Assembly: GCA_916613615.1 (NCBI GenBank)
Contig: OU744733.1
Location: forward strand, 35,875,939 to 35,939,938
Length of the DNA stretch: 64,000 nt
Source of the DNA: Steromphala cineraria
Lineage: Eukaryota > Mollusca > Gastropoda > Trochida > Trochidae
Reading direction: 5' to 3'
In this document: positions 1-12,300 of the stretch, one piece after another
How positions within the stretch are numbered: position 1 is the stretch's first letter
Layout of the letters: each line of letters begins with the position of its first letter
Position numbers and translations under genes: made by a program
The notes under the pieces: generated by a model
Told to the model about the DNA's origin: nothing
Seen by the model: only the letters and a program-made list of their open reading frames with translations
The model's database searches: none

Positions 1-89
1 AATACATTGTCTTTCAATTGGAACCATTAATTTTCATTTTCCTGACATCACCTTATATTTCCCCTAAAAGCGTGCTACTGCCCCTTTAA
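1..89 (-). mobile_element. TTAA MITE family P2, partial copy cut by the window edge
   Basis: The right end of a P2 element, finishing GTGCTACTGCCCCTTTAA. It has the interior found in the other copies (a CATTGTCTTTCAATTGGAACC block and CCTGACATCACCTTATAT). Confidence 0.8.
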
Positions 90-249
90 GGAAATAATTA
101 TGGCGAGTGAGTTATCCTGTCAATAGTATACAGATAAGGGGTCTCTGATAGCAGGCCCATGGTGGTCAATAGCTTGCAGAAGACAAGAAGATCAATGTTT
201 GGGATCAGAGATTACAAAATTCAAATCTCAGTCTCCTAAGACATGTTAC

Positions 250-350
250 CTGTGTGACAGTTTTCTTTGAGCTCTTCTCTAAGGTCCAGGATGCTCGTCA
301 ATCGTATTTCACGTTTACTCGGGCCAGAAGCTTCTGCAGAATCAGGCTCA
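250..350 (-). CDS. MLH1: MLH1 exon (101 bp, start of the C-terminal domain)
   Basis: The acceptor is GTTATTGTAG above 350 and the donor CACAG|GTAACA below 250. After the split Asp codon the exon reads [20 protein letters not shown] followed by [12 protein letters not shown], and it ends in phase 1. The [13 protein letters not shown] stretch aligns with INLTSVLSLQEEI of vertebrate MLH1, the first helix of the MLH1/PMS2 dimerisation domain. No further exon is seen at lower coordinates, so the rest of the domain lies beyond the left edge. Confidence 0.88.
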
Positions 351-3300
351 CTACAATAACAAGAGGAGGTCAAGAAAAAGAGGATTACTCTTAACAAATC
401 ATTTAGGGATATCTCAACAACAGCAAGAAAATTACAGCTTGTCTCAAACCAGGCCTGAATTTTGCTTTAGGCCACAGGTCATATGTCTCGAAAAACATAT
501 CTTCTGAAACAAATTTTTTGTTCACCTAGGTGAAATAGTTTCCGAGAAAAGTTGGTTTCATTTGAGCATCAGACTTGTTTATCGCTCCAACTTCAATTGC
601 AGAATCAAGGGCTATACCTCGAGATCTACTGAATTTTTTTTATGGTATTCAAATTTAATCAAGATTATCATCATGCGCATCTAAAATCATAGTTGCATTC
701 ATCTGAATTTGATTGTATCTCAAAAAAACTTGTCCCCATTGAAAACCACATAAATTCACAAAGTGATGTTTTAATGGAAATGACAAATAATGATAATTCC
801 AGACATGATACAATCGATTAGTTTTGCCAATTATTATTCAGTTTGAAGACTCTTATGTGAATGTTCAACATTTTTCATCCAGGTTTTCATTCAAACAGTG
901 ATTAAACTACCAAAACAACATTATGATGGAAACATTACATTTCATGGATATGGAATAAGGAAGTTTCAACAAAAAAGTGTCAAAGCTTCATTTACTAAGA
1001 TTGCCAACCAAGACATTAGTTTGGTGATGATTTTTAGATATTTTAAAGTGGCAGTAGCACGTTTTTATGAGGATTATAAAGCGATGTCAGGAAAATGAAA
1101 ATAACTGGTTCCAATTGAAAGACAATATATTTTAACTAAATGAAGCAGTAATAAATCAAACATAATTTTCGGCCATGCAATTCACTTTTAATTCTTACAC
1201 AAAATGAACTAAAGATGTTCACACAAAAATGGCCACCAATGGACTTTATGTGAATCTTTATAGTTTCTTCTCTGATAAAAATAATTCATTTAGCATCAAC
1301 AAACAATTATCAGTGAAAATTTCAAAACATGAAATTTAAAAAAATCGTGCTCAACTGCCCCTTTAAAAAATTACTTCATTCCTGTTTCGAAAATGATGAT
1401 TATAAAGCTTTGCTGAAAGCTAAAATGGTAAAACTGTCAACCGATAAAAAACATCAAATCATCTTACTCTTCATCCACCTCCATAACATCTTCTCTACTT
1501 GTGGAGGGCTTCGGCTCATTGGTTGAACTTGCTGATTTCTGATTGGTTAAGCTTGTTGCAGACGACTTCTGATTGGTTGAAGGTTGACTGAGGAAAGCAT
1601 CCAGCTTTTGCTCCTTGCTGTCTGTCCTCACAAGATGATGAGCATAAACTTTGCCGCCCTCTGATGATTGAATGAAGATATTAACCCTTACGATGCGGGT
1701 ATATATTTTTGCTCTACAAGCCCACTTGGCGGAATTGTTTTGTCCGGTGCCAGCCACCGTTATATCCTGATTGGCCGCTTCTTTATTTTTGTGCGCGGAT
1801 ATACATATGGTACATGGAAATAAAGACAATTCTCTTCTCTATACGATGATGTAAAAATTATAAAATTATCTCTAATGGTTCGTGAGATATAAATGCTGCA
1901 AGGTGGGTACCCTCATTCATTTTGAGGTAAAAAATAAAATTTGCGGCACTTGTCGCAACGCTTGCCGTTTCTGTGTTTTTGTGCGCGCATATACATATGA
2001 TACATGGAAATAAAGACAATTATTTCTTCTACACGATAATGTAAAAAATATAAGGTGGGTACCCTCAATCATTTTTGAGAAAAGGTTTGATATTTTATAT
2101 CCAGGAGCAGCCAAGACTGCTTGCAGTCAATTATAGCCTTATCCTGAAAGTTACGGATTTCGCCAAGAGGGCTTACGTGCCATTTTATATTTGGCCCATA
2201 AATATCACGCGCCCCGCATCGTAAGGGTTAAAGGGGCAGTAGCACGTTTTCAGGGGGAATATAAGGTGATGTCAGGAAAATGAAAATTAATGGTTCAAAC
2301 TGAAAGACAATGTATTTAAACCCAACGGAGCAGTAATAATTCAAATATATAACGGAAAGTTTAGCCATGCATTTCTTTTTTCTTACACAAAATGAATTAA
2401 AGGTGTTCACACAAAATGGCCGCCAATGGATTTTATGTGAATCCTCATACTTCGTCTTCTGATTATGAATTATTGGCTTGTGTAATGAGATTTTTGACAC
2501 TGTCAAAATAATACATTTAGCATTAACTTACAATTATCAGTGAAAATTTTGAAATATATATAACTTATCAAAAAACGTGCTACTGGCCCTTTAAAGAGAC
2601 GAAAGACGCAAAAAATGAAAAATACTCAAGGTGATTCAAATATTAATGTGGAAAAAATTTCAGGTGATATTCCTGTCTTATTATACCTCTACGCTATCCT
2701 ACCACCATTCTTTCCCAACAGAACAGATCAAGTCATGAAGTGTTGACCAAGCCTCTAGCTGTTCTTATTAGACCAAATTGGCACCAAAATCCATTTGAAT
2801 ATTTTTAGCAAATGACAATAAATCCTCTCGCATGGCAAGGGTGGATCAGTAGCTAAAAAAATTATTTTTAACAACATCGCTCATTGTACACCTTACTTTG
2901 ATTGCCTCCAATCAGGCATCTCCCATTCTACCCCCACAAATTTGGCGAATAAGAACAGAGGCTCAAACAACATTTCATGACTTGATCTGCCTCTGTGGGG
3001 AGAGAATGATCTTACCCCCTCAGTCACTGCAGTCATTTCTTATGATTTCACTTTATCAAGAGATTACAATTATTGAAATAAGAAAATCCAAACACCTGCC
3101 GGGCCTGCGGTCAAGGGAAATTGTAAAAGGAAGGAATTATTGAAATAAGATGTTAGACATCCTGCTAGAAGCCACTTAGACATGGACACGATATTTGAAA
3201 CCCTGCTTAGACGTTATCAAAATGTCAGATGCCAAATTGACCAGGGGTCTTGCATATGACCTATCTTGACCACAGTTTTATGCACGCACTGCTCAGGGTG

Positions 3301-6300
3301 ATCCTGTTTTGGCAGATAAGGCGCCAATGTCACATTTCGCTTTCTTGAGTCATTATTAGTTTTGAACCTCATGTCCACAGGAAATGGAATTAATCCTTAG
3401 TGTAAGCTCCTTACCACGGACTGACATGAATCAATTTCTTTCCACATTGGCGCAATCAGCCATTTTTTTGCATTACAGGGATTGATTATGAACTTTTGAT
3501 AACTTGACAAGTCAGCAGTTATTTATGATGCATCATATCTATAATTTTATGAAAAACAATCATAAGGCTCATCATAACGACTTATCATGAGCAGATCACA
3601 ACAGTAGTTCTGATGAGTGACTTCACTTCACTGTTTTTCTTTTTGAATGAACATGTGCTATGCTCTTTTAAATTGTTAAAACAAAATCAACCAAAACATT
3701 ATCCTTAGTAACATGATTCAACTGTGTAATGGCGTGTAATAATAATATAAATGTTACAAATGAGTTTGTAGAAACAGAAAATGTCTTCTTAAAACAAGAT
3801 TCATCAAAAGATGAAATATCCCACCAGTCCCACACAAAAATAGAATTCAATAAAATCACCAAAACTGAATATACCTCAAAACCTCAAAAACCTCTTCACA
3901 TGCTGATTTATTCAGATATTAAGTTTCATTGAGGTGTGTCTTGCATGCAGTGTTTGAGTTCTGATCTAGAAACATAATAAGACAGGTTTCAATGGAAACA
4001 ACCAAAAATAGAGCCATTGGCTCTGTAGCTCATCAGGCTACATTATCAATTATGCTGTAGAGTGTGGCCAATGTGATATTCCCCCTTTGTAAAGGCCACA
4101 GGGGCACCAATCATAAAATTAAGTATATAGGCGACAAGTTTCAGTTTTCTAGGCCTTATACTTCAGGAGAAGAAGATGAAAATAGATTTGAAGGACGTTC
4201 CTGTTGCCTTTATTAGGGGCAACAGGGTCACCAAAGCTACAATTCATAATCCTCAATAGTCAAGGAGTCTGTACACAAAGTTTCAGCTTTCTAGGCCTCA
4301 TGGTTCTGAAGAAGAAGATGAAAATAGGTTTTTAAGGCATGGCATCTGTGGCCCTTATTAGGGGTCACAGGGCAACCAAAGCTACAATTTATAATCCTCA
4401 CTAGCCAAGGAGTCTGTACACAAAGTTCCAGCTTTCTAGGCCTTATGGTTCTGGAGGAGATGGAAATAGGTTTTTAGGGTGTGGCCCCTGTGGCCCTTAT
4501 TAGGGGTCACAGGGCCACTAAAGCTACAATTTATAATCCTCACTAGCCAAGGAGTCTGGACACAAAGTTTCAGCTTTCTATGCCTTATGGTTCTGGAGAA
4601 GAAAATGAAAATAGGTTTTAAGGGTGTGGCCCCTGTGGCCCTTATTAGGGGTCACAGGGCCACCAAAGCTACAATTCATAATCCTCAATAGTCAAGGAGT
4701 CTGTACACAAAGTTTCAGCTTTCTAGGCCTCATGGTTCTGAAGAAGAAGATGAAAATAGGTTTTTAAGGCATGGCATCTCTGGCCCTTATTAGGGGTCAC
4801 AGGGCAACCAAAGCTACAATTTATAATCCTCACTAGCCAAGGAGTCTGTACACAAAGTTCCAGCTTTCTAGGCCTTATGGTTCTGGAGGAGATGAAAATA
4901 GGTTTTTAGGGTGTGGCCCCTGTGGCCCTTATTAGGGGTCACAGGGCCACTAAAGCTACAATTTTAAATCCTCACTAGCCAAGGAGTCTGTACACAAGGT
5001 TTCAGCTTTCTATGCCTTATGGTTCTGGAGAAGAAGATGAAAATAGGTTTTAAGGGTGTGGCCCCTGTGGCCCTTATTAGGGGTCACAGGGCCACTAAAG
5101 CTACAATTTATAATCCTCACTAGCCAAAGAGTCTGTTCACAAAGTTTCAGCTTTCTAGGCCTTATGGTTCTGGAGAAGAAGTCGAAATTCCACAAAGTTT
5201 ACGGACGGACGGACGCCGGACACCATGCCATGCCATGCCATATGCCCATCAGGCCTTACAGGCCAGATGAGCTAAAAATATAAAATAGACACGGCCTAAA
5301 TTTCATGGTATTATATACAGGTGGGATTAAACATTCACGAGAGTTGCAATTATGATTTTCTATTGGCTCTGAAAGTTAAAGCTCCTTTGCATGAGTTCAA
5401 TTCATGACCATGACACTATAGTTTAAGAATTCAGCACGATCTTCAAAAACCTTGATGGATTAACTCAAGGAAGGATATGACAATATTGACATGAGTCAAG
5501 TAGAGAATAAAATATATTCTACTGTTAAGGTTGTGTACTCCTTTTCACGGACTTCAATAAAAGCTTTTTTGATGAAATGGATACATGACATATTTGACGT
5601 ACGAATCCACGATTTCGCCTACACAGAGATGTGGACATTTCTATTGTTAGCATAGTCTATCAATAATAAAGACCCTACTACTGATCAATATCATATTGAC
5701 AAGTGATCGGCTGACCAGTGCTGAGAATTAAGTTATTGACAGGCTTGACCTCAATGGTCAATAGGGATTTGACATGATATGAGAGGTCCATGACCCGAAA
5801 AATGACCTTGCAGAATACGGAATATTTCTTCTCCCTTCATTTAACCATAAAAGTAAATTTAGAAATGTTTAAAAAACGATTCTTTATTACTTATGAGAAT
5901 ATTAATGAAACTAATCTATTAAAATTGCATTTCTTTGTTTTGAACATATCTGCAAAACATCGATAATACAAGTGAAGAAGCGAGCAAAGCTCACATACCC
6001 CCGCTCCCCACTTTGTTCAAAGAATGTCAAATAGTAAAACTGATTAATATTGGTTAAAGTATGATAGTTGAGTATACAGTAAGTCATTGTGTAAGTCTTC
6101 TTTCAACTGAAATCCAAATACCGAATTCATTAATAGGTTTTACAATTAAAAGGGTACATCTAGAGATAATGGTTGATCTTTGTTTCAAATTTGAGGTAGT
6201 TATCATGAATATTCTACGAGATGCACTGAGGACAAAATTATTTTTGTTGAGTCACTTTGTAAGTTATGTTTTCCAAAGAAACCACAGAGAAGAAAATCCA

Positions 6301-9300
6301 TATATATTGTTTAACTCTCACAAGGCATATCCAGCAATCACGATTGACATATGTAGCAAATTTGGTGAAGCTGAGATGTATATTTCATGAAATATGTTCA
6401 GGACAAAGTCATTTATCATAGTATCATGGGCTTGATATTGCCCAAATTACATTAAACTTATAATCATAGAATTTAGGAAAATATATCATTACCTTTAACA
6501 AAAATATCAAAGTTACAGTAACAATTCAAAACATACAAGTAAATATCATTCATGACATACAATGTAATTATTTCAAATATTTTAGAAATTGACAAACTTT
6601 TCCATATTCACATTCACCTCAAGCTACAAACTGTCAGAGATAATCTTTATATAAGAGGTAGACATCTTGGCTACCTCTAGTTCTAAATCCTTTGATAAAG
6701 TGTTGACACTGACAGTTGGACCAATGAGAGGTTACCTTCATTTAGCTTTATAAACCAGGACAGAAAATAGAAAAGTCAGTTGCAGTTTGGGAATCATACC
6801 TAACACATCTCAGGACTACTCCGGGGGCTGACTTACTACTTGGACTTTCATGCCCCTGGAGTGGAAACCAATTGTTATCTACATATTGTATCTACGTTGT
6901 TAAGTAAGTCATTCCTGTAAATAAAAGTGTGCATATCTATTCCATGGACTTTGGATTTCTTCTGCCTAGAGTTAATTCCCCGTTAAAACTGGACAGTTAG
7001 ACCATCAACCCGGAATATCAAAAGTTGGGGCAGATGAGGATTTCCAGGAACCCTGCCTCAACCGTATGATAACTTGGTGAGAATCTTCAAAAGATCCTGA
7101 ATCCAGATGCCAGGAATTGTTTTGAGGACTAGTCTGAAGATATGAAAGTATCTCAGATGATATAACAGCAACGACATGGGATCACAGGGTCACCAAAGTT
7201 ACAAATTAGAATCCCCATTGGCCAAGGAGTCTGCACATATCATTTTTAACTCTCTAGTCCTTCTGGAACTGGAGAAGAAGATGAAAATAGGTTTTTAAAG
7301 TTGTGACCCCTGTGACCCTATTTGGGGTCACAGGGTCACCAAAGTTACAAATTAGAATCTCCATATGCTAAGGTACTTGTACACAAAATTTCAGCTCTCT
7401 AATGTGTATGGTTCATGAGGAGATAAAGTTTACGGACGGACGGAAGACGGACGACGGACGGACGCCGGACGACATGCCATAAGCCCATCTGGACTTTCAG
7501 TCCTGATGAGCTAAAAAGTGTAAGTACATTACCATTTTTATCTTATCTCATTCTTGGTTTAGTTATTTTGCTTACTTTAAGGTTTCTTAAACATGAGTTC
7601 TGGTATGGATGGCAACTTTGAGGGAGAAATCCCAATTGTTTCTCTTGTCACCCCTCTTGCCAAGTCAATCATTAAGGCTGACTTTGGTGATTGTTCTGCT
7701 GCCTGCCTCGTAGATTCAGGTAGTAGCGTCAATTGCATTTCGTCCAACTTCCTTGAACTAGCATTTCCAGATGTTAAAGTAGGGAAATCACGTTTCCCAC
7801 ATGTAAGAGGAGTTGGAGGATCCTTAGTGGAGGTGAATGGGTCAGTTGTCTTGGACTTTTCTATTGAAGGCCAAGAATTTTCTGATAGGTTTCATGTTCT
7901 CCCTACTATGCCAAAAGCGGTAATTTTGGGGTTAGAATTCCTTGAAGAGAATGATGTTGTTTTAGATTTCAGTTGTGATTCTTTAATTATTGACAATAAG
8001 ACCTCAGACAGACATTACGTTAGATTTATGACCAGTTCAGAAATGTCTGGATTAGCCAAAACTATTGACCAGATTTACATTCCTTCTCAGAGTGAGATAC
8101 ATTTCAAAGTTAGATTAGAAAATGTTCCAGACGGAGTGACCATTCTCATAGAACCAATCTCTTCACTAGCAGAAAATTTTGAAGTAGCAGGTGGCAATAC
8201 CATATGTCAATCAAACAATGGGATAGGGACATTTCGGCTTATGAATCCATCTCAAGAAGAAATAGTACTAGAGAAAGATTCAGTAGTTGGCAGCTTTAGC
8301 TATATTGATGTTGACAATATATTTGACACTGACTGTGAGCAAGTGAACACAGTACAAACAGACACAGACGGTGATAAGCAGGACAAAGACTATGTTAATA
8401 TTGCTAAAGAGCTTGGATTTGATCTAGCAAATGCTCAGCTTACCAAAGAGCAAAGACATAGACCGTTAGAGTTTCTAGGTAGGAATAGGGATATCTTTTC
8501 GACAAGTTTGACAGACCTAGGGAAGACAGACATGCATTATCATGAAATAGACACTGGCAACACTGCACCCATTAGATGTAGACCTTACCGCCAGTCACCC
8601 CATCTACAGAAGGTCACCGAAGAACTTCCTGAAGAATGACCTCATTGAGGAATCCTGATCAATGTATGCCGCTCCCATAGTTTTAGTTAAAAAGAGAGAT
8701 GGTACCTACAGATTTGTCTGAGACTATAGAAAATTAAATGCTGTTATTTTACCAATGTCATGGCCTCTACCTGTGTTTGATGATGTTGTTGACCAGATTG
8801 CAAGCAAAAATGCTCAAATTTTTTCAACGTTAGATTTAGCAAATGGCTTCTTCCAGGTCCCACTCCACGAGAATTCAAAACACAAGACAGCTTTCGTGAC
8901 ACACAAAGGGCTCTATCAATTTAAACGCTTGCCCCAAGGCTTAACAAATTCACCACTTTGTTTTCAGATGCTCATGTCAAAAGTGCTCAGAAAATTGCTT
9001 TTCAAAATTGCCCTAATCTACATAGATGACTTAATCATCTACAGCCAAACATTTGAAGACCATTTGACCCATTTAGAACAATTTTTTTACTATCTCAGGC
9101 AGGCAAACTTAACATTGAAACCATCCAAATGTAATTTTGCAACAGACAAAGTGTCCTTTCTTGGCCATGTGTTATCTTGTGGAGGTGTGCAGGTAGACGA
9201 CAGGAAGATAGAAGCCATCAAATCTTTTCCAGTTCCTAAGTCCCAGAAGCAAGTCAGATCATTCTTGGGACTTACAAATTTCTACAGGAAATATGTTAAA

Positions 9301-12300
9301 GACTATGCCAAAATTTCTCTACCCTTAAATGCTCTTCTTAAGAAACATTCAATATTTCAGACAAGAAACCCAAATTCCAGTGGTCACTTGAGTGCGAAAA
9401 AACATTCAATGCTCTTAAAGAAGCTATGTGCACCACACCAGTTTTGGCCTATCCAAATTTCGAAAAAGAATTCATACTTTCAACAGATGCCAGTGATATG
9501 AGCAAAGGCTTCGTCTTAAGTCAGAAAGACCAGGACGATAAAGAACATCCTGTGGCCTATGGCGGAAGAGCTCTACATGGCAGTGAGAAGAATTGGAGCA
9601 TCACAGAGAAAGAAGGCTTAGCCAGACCTGCCTACCCCTTTTCGGTCCTAAGTGTATACTTAACATTTCAAAGTGTATTCTGAGGTTTCAAAGTGTACAA
9701 AGTATGTTTCAATTTGTATATTTCACATTCAAAGTATACAAACAATAAATTATATGAGACAACATTTTAATACAAACTTTTTCAAACAAGTACTGTACAT
9801 CACACTATACTGTACATCAAAGGCTAATGCTTCAAACATGTCAAATACGTTACACTTATCAGACTTATCAGTGTCCTTTAAGACTCCTGTGGTAATTGGT
9901 GATTGGTGATTGGTGTATAATTTAGAAAGTGGGTGTATAGTCGTATTTTATTGCTCAAAATTGTACAAAATACACCAAAAGTGTACAAGTAGGCAGGTCT
10001 GCTTAGCGCTAGTAGAAGCAATTAGATCTTTTAGGCCATATTTAGCAAACTCCAAATTCATAGTGTACACAGACCATTTTGCACTTAAATGGCTGAAATC
10101 AATTAAAGATGCCACAGGAAGATTAGGACGTTGGTCTCTAGAACTAATAACGTACAACTTTGATATCTTACACCGCAGTGGCAAACGTAATGGCAATGCT
10201 GAAGCTCTTTCAAGAAGAGTTTATGAAGAGAACATCAACTGCAACAGTCAAACAGAAGAAGACACAGAAAGGACAATTTTTACGTCCACTACTCAGTCAA
10301 CTACTCCGTATTTTCACTCACATCACACAATCAAACCGCCGCGATCGTCCGTGAACATTTCGGAACCTGCTTCAATAAATGCGTTTACTACCGTACAAAA
10401 AACGCATCGGCTTTTTCGGTTACTTTTGAATATGAAGAGGATTATTGCACAATGCCAGAAGAAGTTGTCGCTTCAATTTACTCAGTAAATACTGACATTC
10501 CAAAGGATGAAATCTTGGAAGTAACCATCCAAGCTCATCCGAATCTACATCATTTACAGAGAGTATGTCCAGATTTCATGCAAGTTTTTGACTACAAAGA
10601 AGAAAACATCCTTCCAGACGATGAGAAGGAACGACATAAAGTGCTAGTGGAAGCAGATAGATATGAAATTGACAACGGCATACTCTATCGCTTCGTTCCA
10701 CAAAGACAAAAGGGTCACACAGATAAATTCATCAAACAACTTGCTGTACCCAGAACACTCAGGAATCAAGTGCTACAAGCCTATCATGATGCTTTACTTG
10801 GAGGTTGTCACCATGGAAAAGAAAGGATGCACAACACCATCAGACCAAAATACTTCTGGCCGGGAATGTACCAAGAAATCTCCACATATGTTCAATCATG
10901 TGAAGTTTGCCAACAATCCAAGAGGCACTATCATGCTAAGAAGGCACCGTTATGTCCCATGCCTGTAGAGGAAATCTTCACAAGGTGGCACATAGACATT
11001 CTTGGTCCATTACCAACAACACCAGAAAAATACAAGTATATCCTGGTCATCACAGATGCAGCATCAAGATGGTGTGAAGCCTTCCCCATCCGAACCCAAG
11101 AAGCCAAAGAAGTAGCCAATGTCATGGTCCGGGAAATTTTCTGCAGGTATGGCGCACCAAGGACATTAATTTCGGATCGAGGACAGAACTTCATGTCAAA
11201 ATTAATAAAAGCAATTTGTGAACTATTTGAAGTAAAAATGACCCACACCAGTCCATACCACCCTCAAACAAACAGCTGTGTTGAACGAATGAATTCATAC
11301 ATCAACCAATCTCTGCGAGCCTACTGCAACAAGTCACAGAATGACTGGGACCATCTTCTTCCTGGCATCATGATGGCATACAGGATGGCTCCAAATTCAT
11401 CAACGCAGAAATCACCATTTATTTCACTTTTTGGCCGTGAAATGAGAGCACCTCAAGATGTCACCCTCATTCCAAAAGAAAATTTAGGCAAGAACGACAG
11501 AAGTTATCTTTCAAATTTACTGGAGGAACTTGAAATCACAAGACAAGTAGCAGCTGAGAACAATGCCAGAGCAAAAGAAGTTTACTCGGAGCAGTACAAC
11601 AGAAAAGCCAAAGAACCAGAATTCGTCCCAGGACAAAGAGTTTGGCTTTACTGTCAAAAAGTTGAAAAAGGACTGTCGAGTAAACTTACTAAGAAATGGT
11701 ACGGAAGCTACTACATTGTTAATTTAGGCCCTAATTATACGTACAAACTGAGAAGAAGTTCAGACAACAAGATCCACAAACCTCTTGTCCATGCCAATTG
11801 CCTCAAACCATATTTCGACCCAGCTGATCGTCCACAAAATCCACCAGAACCATTGCTGCACAACAATGACAACATGGATCCAGATGTCATAGAAGACGAC
11901 AGCTCTCAAAACGAAAACAATCTACAACAAGAGGAAAATCAAAAAGACAAGGAAGTCCAAAAGGAAAAACCAAAAGAATGTCAACAGAAACAAAATGGAC
12001 CAAAATCAATCAAGCAGAGCAAGAAAAAGACAGGAATTCAAGCAAAATCACAAGAACATCAACAAAACCCAAATGACTCAAGTTCAAGTCAAAGCAAATA
12101 CAAGAAAAACGAAAAGGATAAAACGAATAACCAAAACTCTAAAGCTCAACCAAACAAGAAAAATACAGGAACTCAAGAAACAAAGTCACAACAAGAGAAA
12201 CAACAAAAGCCAAAAGACTCAAGTACAAGTAAAACCAAGAACAAGGACAAAACTAATAATCAAAAATAGAGCCATTGGCTCTGTAGCTCATCAGGCATCA

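Noticed and set aside
1464..1829. 121-codon minus-strand ORF as a complete small protein
   Set aside because: Only the part below 1661 is MLH1 exon; the N-terminal 56 or so codons read through the splice acceptor into a MITE.
4479..5283. Repeated frames starting [12 protein letters not shown]
   Set aside because: Each is the same reading of a tandem-core unit, also seen at 13225-14163; no sign of coding constraint.
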